Positions 26,777 through 37,258 of a stretch of 64,000 nt of DNA are shown piece after piece. Source of the DNA: Paraburkholderia sp. BCC1884 (GTDB taxonomy: Bacteria > Pseudomonadota > Gammaproteobacteria > Burkholderiales > Burkholderiaceae); assembly GCF_900996225.1 (NCBI RefSeq), contig NZ_CAAJGL010000011.1:124001-188000 (forward strand). Direction: 5' to 3'. Positions within the stretch are counted from its first letter, which is position 1. Every line of letters starts with the position of its first letter. The notes under the pieces are model-generated. The model was not told the origin of the DNA, made no database searches, and saw only the letters and a program-made list of their open reading frames with translations. The translations under genes were made by a program, and so were the position numbers.

Positions 26777-27694
26777 ATGCACGCTGCCGCAACCGAAGCA
26801 CGATCTGCCGCCTTGCGCACCTTGCTGCGCAGCCTCGGCCAGATCGTGCTGCAGCCGAACGCTTTCACCGGCGCCTGTTTGCTCGCAGGCTGGCTGCTCG
26901 CCGATCCGCGGCTCGCCTGCGCCGCGCTGATGGGCGCCGTCGCGGCCAATGTGAGCGCGGTATTGGCGGGCTATCGCGAAGACGAGACGCGCGCCGGTCT
27001 GCACGGTTTCAATGGCGCGCTGGCCGGCCTCGCGGCCTTCAGTTTCATCGCCGACAATGCCACCGCCGCCGCCGTGGCGATTCTCGCGGGCACGGCTACC
27101 GCCTGGTTGCTCGAACCCTGGTCGCGCTGGTCAGGCGCGCATCGGCTCGGCGTTTTTTCGAGTCCGTGTCTGATCGTCACCTGGCTCTGGTTGCCGATGC
27201 TCGCACGCACCGCGCCATCCGCAAGTTTCGCGGTCGAGCCTATGCCGGGACTCGCGCGTTGGTGCGGCGGCGTGCTCGCGGGTCTCGCACAAACCGGCTT
27301 CGGTGCGGGCGCTTTACCCGGATTGCTGGTGTTGATCGGCATAGCGGCGGCGTCACGCAAACATGCAGCGTGGGCGTTGATCGGCGCGTGTGTCGCAAGC
27401 GCCGCGCAGTTGCTGCTGACCGGTGCGGCGAGCCGCTCCTTCGACGCCGGCCTGTTAGGATTCAATGGCGCGCTTACCGCGCTCGCGCTCGCCGAGGGCG
27501 GCATCCTCTCGACACTGGCCGGCGTGCTCCTGTCCGTCATGCTGCAAACGGCGGCGGTTTACGTCGGTTGGCCGGTCATGACCGCACCCTTCGTTCTCGC
27601 GACCTGGAGTATGCAAATCATCAGGCAGCGCTTCGAACATGCTTCGAGCGAGGCTGCGCCGGCACAGCGTGAGCGATCTCGCATCGCCCCTTAG
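26777..27694 (+). CDS. Urea transporter (UT/Yut family)
   Basis: A 305-residue inner-membrane channel with about ten hydrophobic segments in two repeats. Family motifs are visible in both: 'QPNAFTGACLLAGWLLADPRLA' and 'LHGFNGALAGLA' in the first, 'LLGFNGALTALALAEGG' in the second. The 'GFNG.L' pair marks the two urea-binding re-entrant regions. The ATG at 26777 is the best start; earlier in-frame starts would add a basic, unrelated N-terminus. UT channels let urea in for urease, whose genes are not in this window. Confidence 0.88.
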   Translation: MHAAATEARSAALRTLLRSLGQIVLQPNAFTGACLLAGWLLADPRLACAALMGAVAANVSAVLAGYREDETRAGLHGFNGALAGLAAFSFIADNATAAAVAILAGTATAWLLEPWSRWSGAHRLGVFSSPCLIVTWLWLPMLARTAPSASFAVEPMPGLARWCGGVLAGLAQTGFGAGALPGLLVLIGIAAASRKHAAWALIGACVASAAQLLLTGAASRSFDAGLLGFNGALTALALAEGGILSTLAGVLLSVMLQTAAVYVGWPVMTAPFVLATWSMQIIRQRFEHASSEAAPAQRERSRIAP

Positions 27695-27730
27695 GCACCG
27701 TAGTGTCGGCGCGACGCACCAGACACACCG

Positions 27731-27763
27731 CGCCGTGACGCCACGGCGTCATGACACCATGAC
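27731..27763. repeat. Two adjacent small hairpins after the urea transporter
   Basis: CGCCGTG/CACGGCG (27731-27748) is followed at once by GTCATG/CATGAC (27748-27763). There is no T-run, so a role in mRNA 3'-end stability is more likely than intrinsic termination. Confidence 0.35.
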
Positions 27764-27795
27764 GACGGCGCGCTCAAGCCCCTCAGGAGACTGAC

Positions 27796-28572
27796 ATGTC
27801 GTTCACCCACTCACCCGCCGCTCGTATCGCCGAAACCGGACCACGCTCGGATGCGGAACAGCAGACGCGCATCGACCTGGCGGCCGCCTATCGGCTCGCG
27901 GCGCTCAACGGCTGGGACGATCTGATCTACACGCACATTTCGGCCAGCGTGCCCGGCGAGCCCGGCCACTTTCTGATCAACCCATTCGGCCTTGCCTTCG
28001 ACGAAGTGTGCGCGTCGAATCTCGTGAAGATCGATATCGCGGGCAACATCGTCGGCACGAGCGAGCATCCGGTGAATGCCACCGGCTTCGCATTGCACGC
28101 CGCCGTGCATGCAGCGCGCGCGGATGCCTTCTGCGTGATGCATCTGCACAATACGGCGGGCGTGGCGGTGTCTGCGCAACCGGCGGGTTTGCTGCCCGCG
28201 TCGCAACATGCGCTGCGTTTCTATGGCCAGCTTGCGTATCACGACTACGAAGGCCTCTCGTTCTCGCCGGCCGAAGGTGAACGTCTCGTCGCGCATCTCG
28301 CCGACAAACCCGCCATGCTGCTGCGCAATCACGGCACGCTGACCACGGGCCGCACCGTCGCCGAAGCCTATGTGTTGATGGCCACGCTGCTCAAGGCGTG
28401 CGAGATCCAGTTGCAGGCGCAGGCGTGCGGCGCGGAACTCGTGGTACCGGGCGCTGCGGTCGCCGCGCGCACGGCGGAGCAACTGTACGACGGCGGCGCA
28501 ATCGAAGGCGCGCTCGAATGGCCAGCCCTGTTGCGCAAACTCGATCGGCTCGACCCGGCCTATCGTCAATGA
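27796..28572 (+). CDS. Class II aldolase/adducin family protein
   Basis: A 258-residue zinc enzyme homologue. Zinc ligands are visible in 'VMHLHNTAG' (HxH, ~residues 115-117) and probably in 'LLRNHGTLTTG' (His ~177); 'YTHISASVPGEPGHFLINPFG' is the typical N-terminal phosphate/sugar-binding region. The subgroup without tight match to fuculose- or rhamnulose-phosphate aldolase is common in proteobacteria and its substrates are mostly unknown. It is followed after 48 bp by a tautomerase gene, so a small catabolic operon acting on oxo-acids is plausible. Confidence 0.85.
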   Translation: MSFTHSPAARIAETGPRSDAEQQTRIDLAAAYRLAALNGWDDLIYTHISASVPGEPGHFLINPFGLAFDEVCASNLVKIDIAGNIVGTSEHPVNATGFALHAAVHAARADAFCVMHLHNTAGVAVSAQPAGLLPASQHALRFYGQLAYHDYEGLSFSPAEGERLVAHLADKPAMLLRNHGTLTTGRTVAEAYVLMATLLKACEIQLQAQACGAELVVPGAAVAARTAEQLYDGGAIEGALEWPALLRKLDRLDPAYRQ

Positions 28573-28620
28573 AGCGTCGCCACGCCGATTTCCATTTCCC
28601 TTAAATAACGGAGCTACATG

Positions 28621-28806
28621 ATGCCCACTTTTCATATCGATCTTTTCGAAGGACGCTCGCTGGATCAGAAGCGCGCATTCGTCGAAGCCATCACCAGGGC
28701 AACCTGTGAATCGCTCGGCGTCGAGCCGAACTCGGTGGACATCGTCATCACCGAAGTGAAACGCGAAAACTGGGCGACGGGTGGTCGTTTGTGGTCCGAG
28801 GCCTGA
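28621..28806 (+). CDS. 4-oxalocrotonate-tautomerase-family protein
   Basis: A 61-residue subunit. The second of two consecutive ATGs (28621) is chosen because it puts Pro directly after Met ('MPTFHIDLFEGRSLDQKRAF'); removal of Met exposes the catalytic Pro1 required in this family. Length and the 'VDIVITEVKRENWATGG' C-terminal half fit 4-OT-like hexamers. It moves protons in keto-enol interconversion of dienols or oxo-acids. Downstream of and probably co-transcribed with the class II aldolase gene. Confidence 0.9.
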   Translation: MPTFHIDLFEGRSLDQKRAFVEAITRATCESLGVEPNSVDIVITEVKRENWATGGRLWSEA

Positions 28807-28887
28807 GCGTTCGACACGCCACGCCGAGCCTGACCCGCGTCACCACGGATTCTCGTCCTGCGTGCTGAAGAGGCGGTCGCTGAGGCA

Positions 28888-28922
28888 TAAAAACGCAGCG
28901 GCACACCAACGTGCCGCTGCGT
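28888..28922 (-). terminator. Rho-independent terminator of the porin gene
   Basis: A perfect 12-bp stem ACGCAGCGGCAC/GTGCCGCTGCGT with a 6-base loop. On the minus strand it is followed by TTTTT. It lies 11 bp after the porin stop. Confidence 0.85.
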
Positions 28923-28932
28923 CACACCACGA

Positions 28933-30144
28933 TCAGAAGCGGTGGATGATACCCACGCCCGCAGCAAACTGGCTACGCGACGACGACGGTGCGCCGTTCT
29001 GGCCGTCGCCGATATCGGCCGTTGCGTTGATGATGCTCGTTGCCGTGCCCGCCTTGTTCGGCGCCAACGTCTGACCGCCCGCGCGCTGATAGGCTTCCAG
29101 CGCATACAGACCGGTCCGCTTGGAGAGGCTGTAGTACTGCGACAGGTTGAACTGCTGATAACTCGCCGAGCTCGAGATGCCGTTCGATTCGGTGGCGCGC
29201 GTATAGCTGTAGCCTGCGGCCAGATCCAGTGCGGTAATCGGCTTGAAGTGCAGCACGGCGCCGGCGGTGTTGAAGATCGCCTCGTTGCGGAACGCCGAGT
29301 TGATACCCGGAATGTACTGCACGTTCGAGTACGAGAACGACACGTCCCACTGCGAGGTGAACGCGTAGCCACCCGTCACCGCCACGCGTTGTTGCGCCTG
29401 AGCGGTCTGGTAGCCATTGTTGATGCCCGACACGCCAGCCTGTGCGCCGCCGTTCGAGGTCGTGGAGTCAGCACCCCATGCACCGCCGCCCGAAGTCGAG
29501 TTGTTGATGCGCTGATAGCCTGCAGCAATGCCGAACGGTCCATTCAGGTACTGCACGGCGCCGCTGATCGTCGAGCCCGCGTTGGTGCGACCAGCCACAC
29601 CGCCGATCGAGTACGAGCCGCTGACCGTCAGACCGCGCATGCTCGGCGACGTGTACACCAGCGAATTGTTGGCCCGGTACAGCGTATCGAGCGAGTCGAG
29701 ATCGCCCGGGTGCGCACCGTAAGCGCCGGTCAGCCAGTTGGTCGGGCTGTACGGCGAGAGGAGCGTGTAATACGAGGTGTACTGACGGCCTGCCGTGAGC
29801 GAACCATACGTGGCGTTTGCCAGACCGACATAAGCCTGGCGATTGAACGCGAGGCCCGAAACGCCTTGTGCGCCGGTCGCGCTGTTGAAGCCCTCTTCCA
29901 ACTGGAAGATCGCCTTCGTGCCGCCACCCAGATCTTCACCGCCCTTCAAACCGAAGCGGCTGCCGGCCCAGATGCCGTTGACCATCTTCACGGCCGAGCG
30001 GCCGCCGGAAGTCGAACCCAGCGACGTCTGGCTGCTTTGATAGCCGATACCCGTGTCGACGATACCGTACAACGTCACGCTGCTTTGAGCGTGCGCGCCG
30101 AGGGCGACCAACCCAAGGGCCGAGGTTGCTAGTGCCTTTTTCAT
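28933..30144 (-). CDS. OmpC-like Gram-negative outer-membrane porin
   Basis: A 403-residue trimeric beta-barrel porin. Signal peptide 'MKKALATSALGLVALGAHA' is cut before 'QSSVTLYGIVDTGIGYQS', the usual first strand of Burkholderia porins. The L3-type constriction loop lies around 'YTSYYTLLSPYSPTNWLTG'. The chain ends in phenylalanine ('GIIHRF'), as needed for BAM insertion. It is transcribed in the same direction as, and directly downstream of, the TRAP transporter operon (77 bp), so it may serve uronate/aldarate entry, though it also has its own terminator and possibly its own AT-rich promoter at ~30145-30175. Confidence 0.93.
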   Translation of the reverse strand: MKKALATSALGLVALGAHAQSSVTLYGIVDTGIGYQSSQTSLGSTSGGRSAVKMVNGIWAGSRFGLKGGEDLGGGTKAIFQLEEGFNSATGAQGVSGLAFNRQAYVGLANATYGSLTAGRQYTSYYTLLSPYSPTNWLTGAYGAHPGDLDSLDTLYRANNSLVYTSPSMRGLTVSGSYSIGGVAGRTNAGSTISGAVQYLNGPFGIAAGYQRINNSTSGGGAWGADSTTSNGGAQAGVSGINNGYQTAQAQQRVAVTGGYAFTSQWDVSFSYSNVQYIPGINSAFRNEAIFNTAGAVLHFKPITALDLAAGYSYTRATESNGISSSASYQQFNLSQYYSLSKRTGLYALEAYQRAGGQTLAPNKAGTATSIINATADIGDGQNGAPSSSRSQFAAGVGIIHRF

Positions 30145-30221
30145 TTTTGCTCCTCTGTAAAAAATTTATTTTGTGTTGCGGCACTGCGCGAGTGCCGCTG
30201 AGTGTGAACCGGTCATTCCAA

Positions 30222-31574
30222 TCAATACACCGGGTGCCCATTGATGATGCTGGGCAACCAGGTCGAGAACATCGGTACGTACGTGACGATGTTGATCGCG
30301 CTGAAGATAGCGAGGTAATAAGGCCACGCCACCTTGGTGGTTTCGCCGATCGACACGTTGCCGATCGCGCAGCCGATGAACTGCACCGAACCGATCGGCG
30401 GATGCACGAGACCGAGGGCGCAATTCAGCAGAATCATGATGCCGAACTGCACGGGGCCCACGCCGGCATGCATCGCCATCGGCAGGAACAGGGGCGTGGT
30501 GATCAGAATGTGCGCCGCCATGTCGACGAAGGTGCCGAGGAAAATCTGCAGCAGGTTGATGTACAGCAGCATCAGCCACGGCATGCTGGTTGCGCCGTCG
30601 AGCATGCGCTCGATCGCGTCGGGAATCTCCAGATACGCCATCTGGTAGCGCAGCATGTTCGACACGCCGATCAGCAGCAGCACCACGCCCGTCGTTTTCG
30701 CGGCTTTCGACAGCGCGTAAAAGAGCTTCTTCATCGTCATCGAGCGATACACGACGATGGTCAACACCAGCGAATAGAACACGGCAATGGCAGCGGCTTC
30801 GGTCGCGGTGGCAATCCCCTTGGCCACGCAGACCAGAATGATCGCGATCACCATCAGGCCGGGCAATGCGCCGAGGAAGGTGCGCGCCACGGCGTACCAG
30901 CCGGGGAATTTCTGCAGTTGCGTCGAACCGTCCGGACGACGCGGATAACCGTATTTGACCGCTTGCCAATAGGCGGCGAGCAGCACGAAACCCATCACCC
31001 ACAACACGGGCAGCAGACCGGAGAACAACAGGTCGCCGATCGAGACGCCGCTCATCGGATGACCATTGAGCGTACCGGTGATGCCCTGAGCCGCGAACGC
31101 GTAGATGATCATGTTGGTCGAGGTCGGCATCAGTGCGCCGGCCAGCGACGAGTGAGTCGTCACGTTGACCGCATAGGCCGCGCTGTAGCCTTCGCGCTTC
31201 ATCAACGGAATCACCACGCCGCCCATCGCCGACGTATCCGCCGAAGGCGAACCGGACACGCCGCCGAACAGGGTGCAGGCCACCACGTTGGCCATGCCGA
31301 GACCGCCGCGGAAATGCCCGACGGTGGCTTGCGCGAAACGCAGGATGCGGTCCGCAATGCCACCGTGCAGCATCAATTCACCGGACAGGATGAAGAACGG
31401 CACCGCGAGAAACGAAAAGCCGTTGATACCCGAAATCATCGACTGCATGGCGGTGGCCGCCGGCAAGCCTTCATACAGATAGGTCAGGACGCACGACAAT
31501 CCCAACCCGAACGAAACTGGAACCCCGAGCAGGAGAAAGACGAGGAAACTGATGGCGAGGATGGCAAGTTCCAT
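30222..31574 (-). CDS. dctM: TRAP transporter large permease (DctM)
   Basis: A 450-residue, 12-TM permease of the DctM family: N-terminal 'MELAILAISFLVFLLLGVPVSFGL', 'GLGMANVVACTLFGGVSGSPSADTSAMGGVVIPLMKREGY' (family signature) and 'GPVQFGIMILLNCALGLVHPPIGS'. It drives sodium-coupled uptake together with DctQ (7 bp upstream) and DctP. Context (next to uronate dehydrogenase, lactonase, galactarate dehydratase) points to hexuronate or aldarate as substrate. The start at 31574 fits family N-termini; the frame runs further upstream into dctQ. Confidence 0.93.
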   Translation of the reverse strand: MELAILAISFLVFLLLGVPVSFGLGLSCVLTYLYEGLPAATAMQSMISGINGFSFLAVPFFILSGELMLHGGIADRILRFAQATVGHFRGGLGMANVVACTLFGGVSGSPSADTSAMGGVVIPLMKREGYSAAYAVNVTTHSSLAGALMPTSTNMIIYAFAAQGITGTLNGHPMSGVSIGDLLFSGLLPVLWVMGFVLLAAYWQAVKYGYPRRPDGSTQLQKFPGWYAVARTFLGALPGLMVIAIILVCVAKGIATATEAAAIAVFYSLVLTIVVYRSMTMKKLFYALSKAAKTTGVVLLLIGVSNMLRYQMAYLEIPDAIERMLDGATSMPWLMLLYINLLQIFLGTFVDMAAHILITTPLFLPMAMHAGVGPVQFGIMILLNCALGLVHPPIGSVQFIGCAIGNVSIGETTKVAWPYYLAIFSAINIVTYVPMFSTWLPSIINGHPVY

Positions 31575-31581
31575 GATTCTT

Positions 31582-32061
31582 CTAGTTGTGTTTCTTGGCG
31601 AAAAGCGCAAGCAGGTTCTCGAGCGAGAACAATGCGATGCAGACGCTGGCAACGACCGGGATGCAATAACGCAAACCTTCGGGCAAACCGAGAATTGGAA
31701 TCCGGTCGTCCATGGTGGCTTCCGCCATTTGCAGACAGCCGAAGAAAACCGCCACGGCGAACACGATCAGACAAAAATGTTGAAACGCCGTCGCGATCAG
31801 TTGCCCTTTCGGCGGCAACTTCTTGACCAGCGAATCGAGCCCGATGTGGCCGCCCTCGCGCACTTTCAATGCAGCGCCGAACATCGCGATCACGATCACG
31901 AGCAGCAACGCGATCGGCTCGACGAAATCCGGCGCATCGCTGAACACGTAGCGCATCACGACGCTATAGATCACGAGCAGGCTGAGCACGGCGAGACTCA
32001 CCGATGCCAGAACAACCAGCAGGCGAAACAGAAAATTATTTGGGCGCTTCAGGAAGCTCAT
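31582..32061 (-). CDS. dctQ: TRAP transporter small permease (DctQ)
   Basis: A 159-residue, 4-TM protein of the DctQ family ('FLFRLLVVLASVSLAVLSLLVIYSVVMRYVF', 'DFVEPIALLLVIVIAMFGAALKVREGGHIGLD'). The REGGHI motif is typical. I take the ATG at 32061, which has AGGA eight bases before it; the ATG at 32070 has none at proper distance. It forms the membrane complex with DctM. Between it and dctP there is a 148-bp gap with a terminator-like hairpin. Confidence 0.9.
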   Translation of the reverse strand: MSFLKRPNNFLFRLLVVLASVSLAVLSLLVIYSVVMRYVFSDAPDFVEPIALLLVIVIAMFGAALKVREGGHIGLDSLVKKLPPKGQLIATAFQHFCLIVFAVAVFFGCLQMAEATMDDRIPILGLPEGLRYCIPVVASVCIALFSLENLLALFAKKHN

Positions 32062-32145
32062 TGACCCCATCCTTTTACCGCGGACCTGACTCTGACAATC
32101 AGCAGACCGTCCGACTTCTTTCGCATGCAAGGCAGCGCGCAGCGG

Positions 32146-32175
32146 AAAAGCCCCGTGGGCTTTCCCACAAGGCTC
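32146..32175 (-). terminator. Hairpin between dctP and dctQ
   Basis: On the minus strand: AGCC-tt-GTGGG-aaag-CCCAC-gg-GGCT followed by TTTT. It resembles an intrinsic terminator inside the operon, so it probably lowers dctQM expression relative to dctP or protects the dctP message. Confidence 0.65.
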
Positions 32176-32209
32176 TTCTCACTGCCACTGTCTTTCCGAC
32201 CCACAAGCC

Positions 32210-33403
<1,194 letters not shown>

Positions 33404-33491
33404 TCAGACAACTCGACTGCTTTTACTTCGACTGCCAACCCAAACGAGACTGAAAAACCGTCATCGAAAGCAATTTGTTTGGGCTCGTATG

Positions 33492-33509
33492 TTGTACGAC
33501 GACATATGA
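33492..33509 (-). promoter_or_regulatory. Uronate-island operator copy 1
   Basis: TTGTACG-ACGA-CATATGA, 290 bp upstream of dctP. It matches the consensus TTRTACG-N4-CGTAYAA. Confidence 0.55.
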
Positions 33510-33531
33510 AGTCTATAAAAGGGCGTTTGAG

Positions 33532-33549
33532 TTGTACAGACGGTATTTA
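33532..33549 (-). promoter_or_regulatory. Uronate-island operator copy 2 (weak)
   Basis: TTGTACA-GACG-GTATTTA. The left half matches well, the right half poorly. Upstream of dctP. Confidence 0.3.
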
Positions 33550-33708
33550 CCCGCAGAATCGAGACGGGCGGTATAAGTGACTAGCAGTGGTCGGCAGCAA
33601 AGCCGCACGGGAGCTAGAGGGAAGTTTGGGCGCGTGAGGAGGTGTTCCTCGGCCTACCATTTTTCCGTCAGGGAAAGATGGCGTGAACGTGGCATCTTTG
33701 CCACATAG

Positions 33709-33726
33709 TTGTACGACGAGTGATGA
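33709..33726 (-). promoter_or_regulatory. Uronate-island operator copy 3
   Basis: TTGTACG-ACGA-GTGATGA: perfect left half, degenerate right half. Between the lactonase stop and dctP. Confidence 0.35.
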
Positions 33727-33801
33727 ATTGTTCGCTTCAGGAAAACAAACGGCGCCGGACATGACCCACCTGTCGGCGCCGCGGTTCAAGCGAAGTTGCG
33801 C

Positions 33802-34734
33802 TTACAGTTCGCCCGCGAATTCGGGTTCGGTAAGACCGGTGACGCCGGGATACACGGCGAAGAGATGGCCGTCGTGCTCGTTCGCGCCCGTTGCGGGGCG
33901 AATCGATGTGACGAAGAGCGTATCCAGGTTGCGTCCGCCGAACGCGCACATGGCCGGCTTCATGGCCGGCACCGCGATCTCGCGGTCCAGCTTGCCTTGC
34001 GGCGTAAACCGCAGGAGACGCCCCGCGTCGTTCGCGCAGATCCAGTAGCAGCCGTCGGCGTCCACCGCCGCGCCGTCGGGACGGCCAACGTAGTGGTGCA
34101 AATCGGCGAACACGCGACGGTTGCGCGGCTCACCCGAGGCGACGTCGTAGTCGAACGCCCAGATTTGCCGGCGCAATGGATGCGAGTCGGACAGATACAT
34201 CGTCGTGCCATCCGGCGACCAGGCAAGACCGTTCTGCGTGATCAGTTCGGCGACGACGGGTGCCGACAGCACGCCGTTTGCGTCGAATCGATACAGCGCG
34301 CCGCCGGGATTGGCGAGCGACATGTCCTGCACCATCGTGCCGGACCAGAAGCGCCCTTGCCGGTCGCAACGACCGTCGTTGAAGCGCATGTCGTCGAAGG
34401 GGAAGACCGGCGCAGCGAGCTTGCGCCCCACCACCGGAATCGGCTCGCCGGCAGCGACATTCGCGTCTTCCGGCTCAGGCAACCTGAAAGCGAAGAGTCC
34501 CGTTTCGCAGCCGGCCAGCACCGAGCCCCTAGCATTGAATGCGATGCACGCAACTCTTTCCGGCAAGCGCCATTCGCAGCGTTCGGCTGTCCCGATCCGC
34601 AGACGGACGATTTTCTGCGCCGGAATATCGACCCAGTAGAGCGCCTGCTCCGCTGCGCGCCACACCGGACTTTCGCCAACCGATGCAGGCGCCTGCCCTG
34701 CCGCCTCGACGCGCTCGACTCGAGGACCGCTCAC
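33802..34734 (-). CDS. SMP-30/gluconolactonase-family aldarolactonase
   Basis: A 310-residue six-bladed propeller lactonase. Metal-binding and family residues are visible: 'GESPVW' (Glu near 20), 'FNDGRCDRQGRFWSGTM', 'NGLAWSPDGTTMYLSDS' (Asn and Asp metal ligands), 'PDGAAVDADGCYW'. It hydrolyses the galactaro- or glucaro-lactone released by uronate dehydrogenase; that enzyme's gene is directly upstream and overlaps it. The start is GTG at 34734 inside a GTGA overlap with the udh stop, with GGAG in the end of udh. Last gene of the garD-udh-lactonase operon. Confidence 0.92.
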   Translation of the reverse strand: MSGPRVERVEAAGQAPASVGESPVWRAAEQALYWVDIPAQKIVRLRIGTAERCEWRLPERVACIAFNARGSVLAGCETGLFAFRLPEPEDANVAAGEPIPVVGRKLAAPVFPFDDMRFNDGRCDRQGRFWSGTMVQDMSLANPGGALYRFDANGVLSAPVVAELITQNGLAWSPDGTTMYLSDSHPLRRQIWAFDYDVASGEPRNRRVFADLHHYVGRPDGAAVDADGCYWICANDAGRLLRFTPQGKLDREIAVPAMKPAMCAFGGRNLDTLFVTSIRPATGANEHDGHLFAVYPGVTGLTEPEFAGEL

Positions 34735-35573
34735 CGCTTCGGCTCCATCGGGCCGGCCAGCACGAACGGGCCGCCTTGAAAGCGCTGCGTCGGGTCGTCG
34801 AGATTCGTTGTGGGCGCACCGACCGGAAACAGATGCTCGAATTCGATCGAGCTATCCTGCGGACGAAAACCGAGGAACGCGGCCTTGGTGTTGTCCACCC
34901 ACTTGATGCGGTTATCCGACACGCCATAAGCGATCGCATGGCCGACGCGATTGGTGAACAGCGAGCAACGCACCAGTTCGATGAAGTCGCGATAGCTCAG
35001 ATACGTGACGAGCATGCGCGGATTCTTCGGCTGTTCGAACGACGAACCGATCCGCAGGCACACCGTCTCGAGACCAAAGCGATCGAAGTAATAGCGCGAC
35101 AGCGATTCGCCGAAGCATTTCGTCACGCCGTACAGGCTATCGGGACGCAGCGGCGCGTCGACATCGACCACCTCCGTCACCGGATGAAAACCCACCGCGT
35201 GATTCGAGCTCGCGTAAATAATGCGCTTCACGCCCTGCTTCTGCGCAGCCGAATAGAGGTTGTAGAGGCCGCGGATATTCGCTTCGAGCAGATCTTCGAA
35301 CGGTGCTTCGATGGAGATTCCGCCGAGGTGAACCACCGCGTCCACGTCTTCGAGCAGCGCGTGAACCGCGGCTTCATCGGCGAGGTCGACGATCGAGGCT
35401 TCTTCGTGTTCCGCCACCTCGCCGAGCGGCGCAATGTCGGTCACGCGCACGACATCGGCCCATGCCGCCAGCGCCCCGCGCAATTGCGTGCCGAGGTTGC
35501 CCGCAGCGCCGGTCAGCAGAAGTCGGCGGAAAGGTTTTTGTGCCGCGGCGCGGTCAGGATTCGAGTCAGTCAT
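34731..35573 (-). CDS. udh: Uronate dehydrogenase (first paralogue)
   Basis: A 280-residue extended SDR that oxidises D-galacturonate/D-glucuronate with NAD to the aldaro-lactone. Cofactor motif 'LTGAAGNLGTQL' (~residues 20-31), 'HLGGISIEAPFEDLLEANIRGLYNLY', catalytic Ser in 'YASSNHAVGFHP', and YxxxK in 'YGVTK'. These are the hallmarks of bacterial Udh. It lies between garD and the lactonase, so successive pathway steps are adjacent. It shares about the same motif set with the second paralogue at 45873-46709. Confidence 0.93.
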   Translation of the reverse strand: MTDSNPDRAAAQKPFRRLLLTGAAGNLGTQLRGALAAWADVVRVTDIAPLGEVAEHEEASIVDLADEAAVHALLEDVDAVVHLGGISIEAPFEDLLEANIRGLYNLYSAAQKQGVKRIIYASSNHAVGFHPVTEVVDVDAPLRPDSLYGVTKCFGESLSRYYFDRFGLETVCLRIGSSFEQPKNPRMLVTYLSYRDFIELVRCSLFTNRVGHAIAYGVSDNRIKWVDNTKAAFLGFRPQDSSIEFEHLFPVGAPTTNLDDPTQRFQGGPFVLAGPMEPKR

Positions 35574-35596
35574 GTCTCAGTGTCGTGTGTAAGTGC

Positions 35597-35623
35597 AATC
35601 GGATCAATCGGATCAATCGGATC
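35597..35623. repeat. Three tandem copies of a 9-bp unit after garD
   Basis: AATCGGATC repeated three times without a break, beginning two bases beyond the garD stop codon, in the short gap before udh. Confidence 0.8.
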
Positions 35624-35625
35624 GA

Positions 35626-37215
35626 TCAGGTCACCGGCGCCGGATTGAACAGCGTCAACGCGTTGTGCAGCTTGAGCTTTTCGGCGCACGTCTGTTTGCG
35701 GCCGCTGGCGACGTCGAGCATCAGGCGGAACAGTTCCCAGCCCACCTCTTCGATGGTCGAGGCGCCAGTGGCGATCGTGCCGGCATTGATATCCATCAGG
35801 TCATGCCAGCGGCGCGCGAGATCCGAGCGCGTGGCGACCTTGATGACCGGCACTTCCGCGAGACTATACGGCGTGCCGCGCCCCGTCGTGAAGACATGCA
35901 GGTTGATGCCCGCCGCGACCTGCAACGTGCCGCAGATGAAATCGCTGGCCGGCGTGGCCGCGTAGATCAGGCCTTTCTGGCGGACTTTTTCGCCCGGCGA
36001 CAGCACGCCGGAGATCGCCGAGTTGCCCGACTTGATGATCGAGCCCATCGCCTTTTCGACGATGTTCGACAAGCCGCCCTTCTTGTTGCCCGGCGTGGTG
36101 TTCGCGCTGCGGTCGGCACCGCCGCGCTTCAGATAATCGTCGTACCACTGCATTTCGCGGATGATCGCCGCGGCCACGTCGGCATTCGCCGCACGCGCCG
36201 TCAGTTGATCGACGCCGTCGCGCACCTCCGTGACCTCCGAGAACATCACCGTCGCGCCCGCGCGCACCAGCAAGTCGGTGGCGAAGCCCACAGCCGGGTT
36301 GGCGGTCAAACCGGAAAACGCGTCGCTGCCGCCGCATTGCACGCCGATCACGAGGTCGGCTGCCGGGCAGGTTTCGCGACGCCGATTGTTCAGGCGCTTC
36401 AGGTGACCCTCGGCCATCCGCATGATCGACTCGATCATCGACTGGAAGCCGACGTGCGCTTCGTCCTGCAGCACGACCACGTCGCCATTCAGATCGGCTT
36501 CGATATCGCCGATGTCCGCGACTTCGGCGAGATTCGCGGCCGCTGCGATCGGAATCGTGCCGGGCGGCATCAGGCGTTCGGGCTGCAGCTTTTCGCAGCC
36601 GAGACTGACCATCATCACTTCGCCGCCGAAGTTCGGATTCAGACTGATATTGCGCACGGTGCGGATCGGCACCATCGCGTCGGGCGCGTCGATTGCGACG
36701 CCGCAGCCGTAGGTGTGACCAAGGCTCACCACGTCGTCGACATTGGGATACTTCGGCAGCAACTCGGCTTTGATGCGCGTGACCGCATGCTGCACCACGT
36801 CGGCGACGCACTGCACGGTGGTCGTGATCGCGAGAATGTTGCGCGAACCGACCGAGCCGTCCGCGTTGCGGTAACCCTCGAACGTAAAGCCTTCGAGCGG
36901 CGGCATCTCCGGCGCCTTGATGGTGGCGATCGGCAGATCTTCCAGCCCCGGCGGGCTCGGCATGCGGATCACGTGTTCGTTGATCCAGCTGCCCTTGGGC
37001 AACGCCTTGAGCGCATAGCCGATCACTACGTTATAGCGGATGACCTCTTCGCCCTCGGCCAGATCGGCCAGCGCAACCTTATGACCCTGCGGCACGCGCT
37101 CGCGCAGCGCGAGGCCGTCGGCAAAGACCGCGCCCTCACCCAAACCGCCGTCGTTGACAACGATCGCGACGTTGTCGTTGGGGTGCACGCGAATGTAGAG
37201 CGGAGATTGTTCCAT
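35626..37215 (-). CDS. garD: Galactarate dehydratase
   Basis: A 529-residue enzyme that dehydrates galactarate to 5-dehydro-4-deoxy-D-glucarate. The N-terminal SAF domain (~1-90: '[42 protein letters not shown]') is followed by the UxaA-type catalytic region with '[28 protein letters not shown]', '[11 protein letters not shown]', '[20 protein letters not shown]' and 'TTGRGTPYS'. The length is that of E. coli GarD (~523). Start at 37215 ('[12 protein letters not shown]'). First gene of a minus-strand operon with udh and lactonase; an operator copy is 44 bp upstream. Glucarate dehydratase is not in this window. Confidence 0.94.
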   Translation of the reverse strand: MEQSPLYIRVHPNDNVAIVVNDGGLGEGAVFADGLALRERVPQGHKVALADLAEGEEVIRYNVVIGYALKALPKGSWINEHVIRMPSPPGLEDLPIATIKAPEMPPLEGFTFEGYRNADGSVGSRNILAITTTVQCVADVVQHAVTRIKAELLPKYPNVDDVVSLGHTYGCGVAIDAPDAMVPIRTVRNISLNPNFGGEVMMVSLGCEKLQPERLMPPGTIPIAAAANLAEVADIGDIEADLNGDVVVLQDEAHVGFQSMIESIMRMAEGHLKRLNNRRRETCPAADLVIGVQCGGSDAFSGLTANPAVGFATDLLVRAGATVMFSEVTEVRDGVDQLTARAANADVAAAIIREMQWYDDYLKRGGADRSANTTPGNKKGGLSNIVEKAMGSIIKSGNSAISGVLSPGEKVRQKGLIYAATPASDFICGTLQVAAGINLHVFTTGRGTPYSLAEVPVIKVATRSDLARRWHDLMDINAGTIATGASTIEEVGWELFRLMLDVASGRKQTCAEKLKLHNALTLFNPAPVT

Positions 37216-37258
37216 TGCATCGATCCTTATGGCGTTGTACGCCTGCTGCGCCAACTAT

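Noticed and set aside
30126..31826. 566-codon plus-strand frame
   Set aside because: Antisense shadow of dctM/dctQ; the translation is His/Arg/Gln-rich and repeat-like, typical for GC-rich antisense frames.
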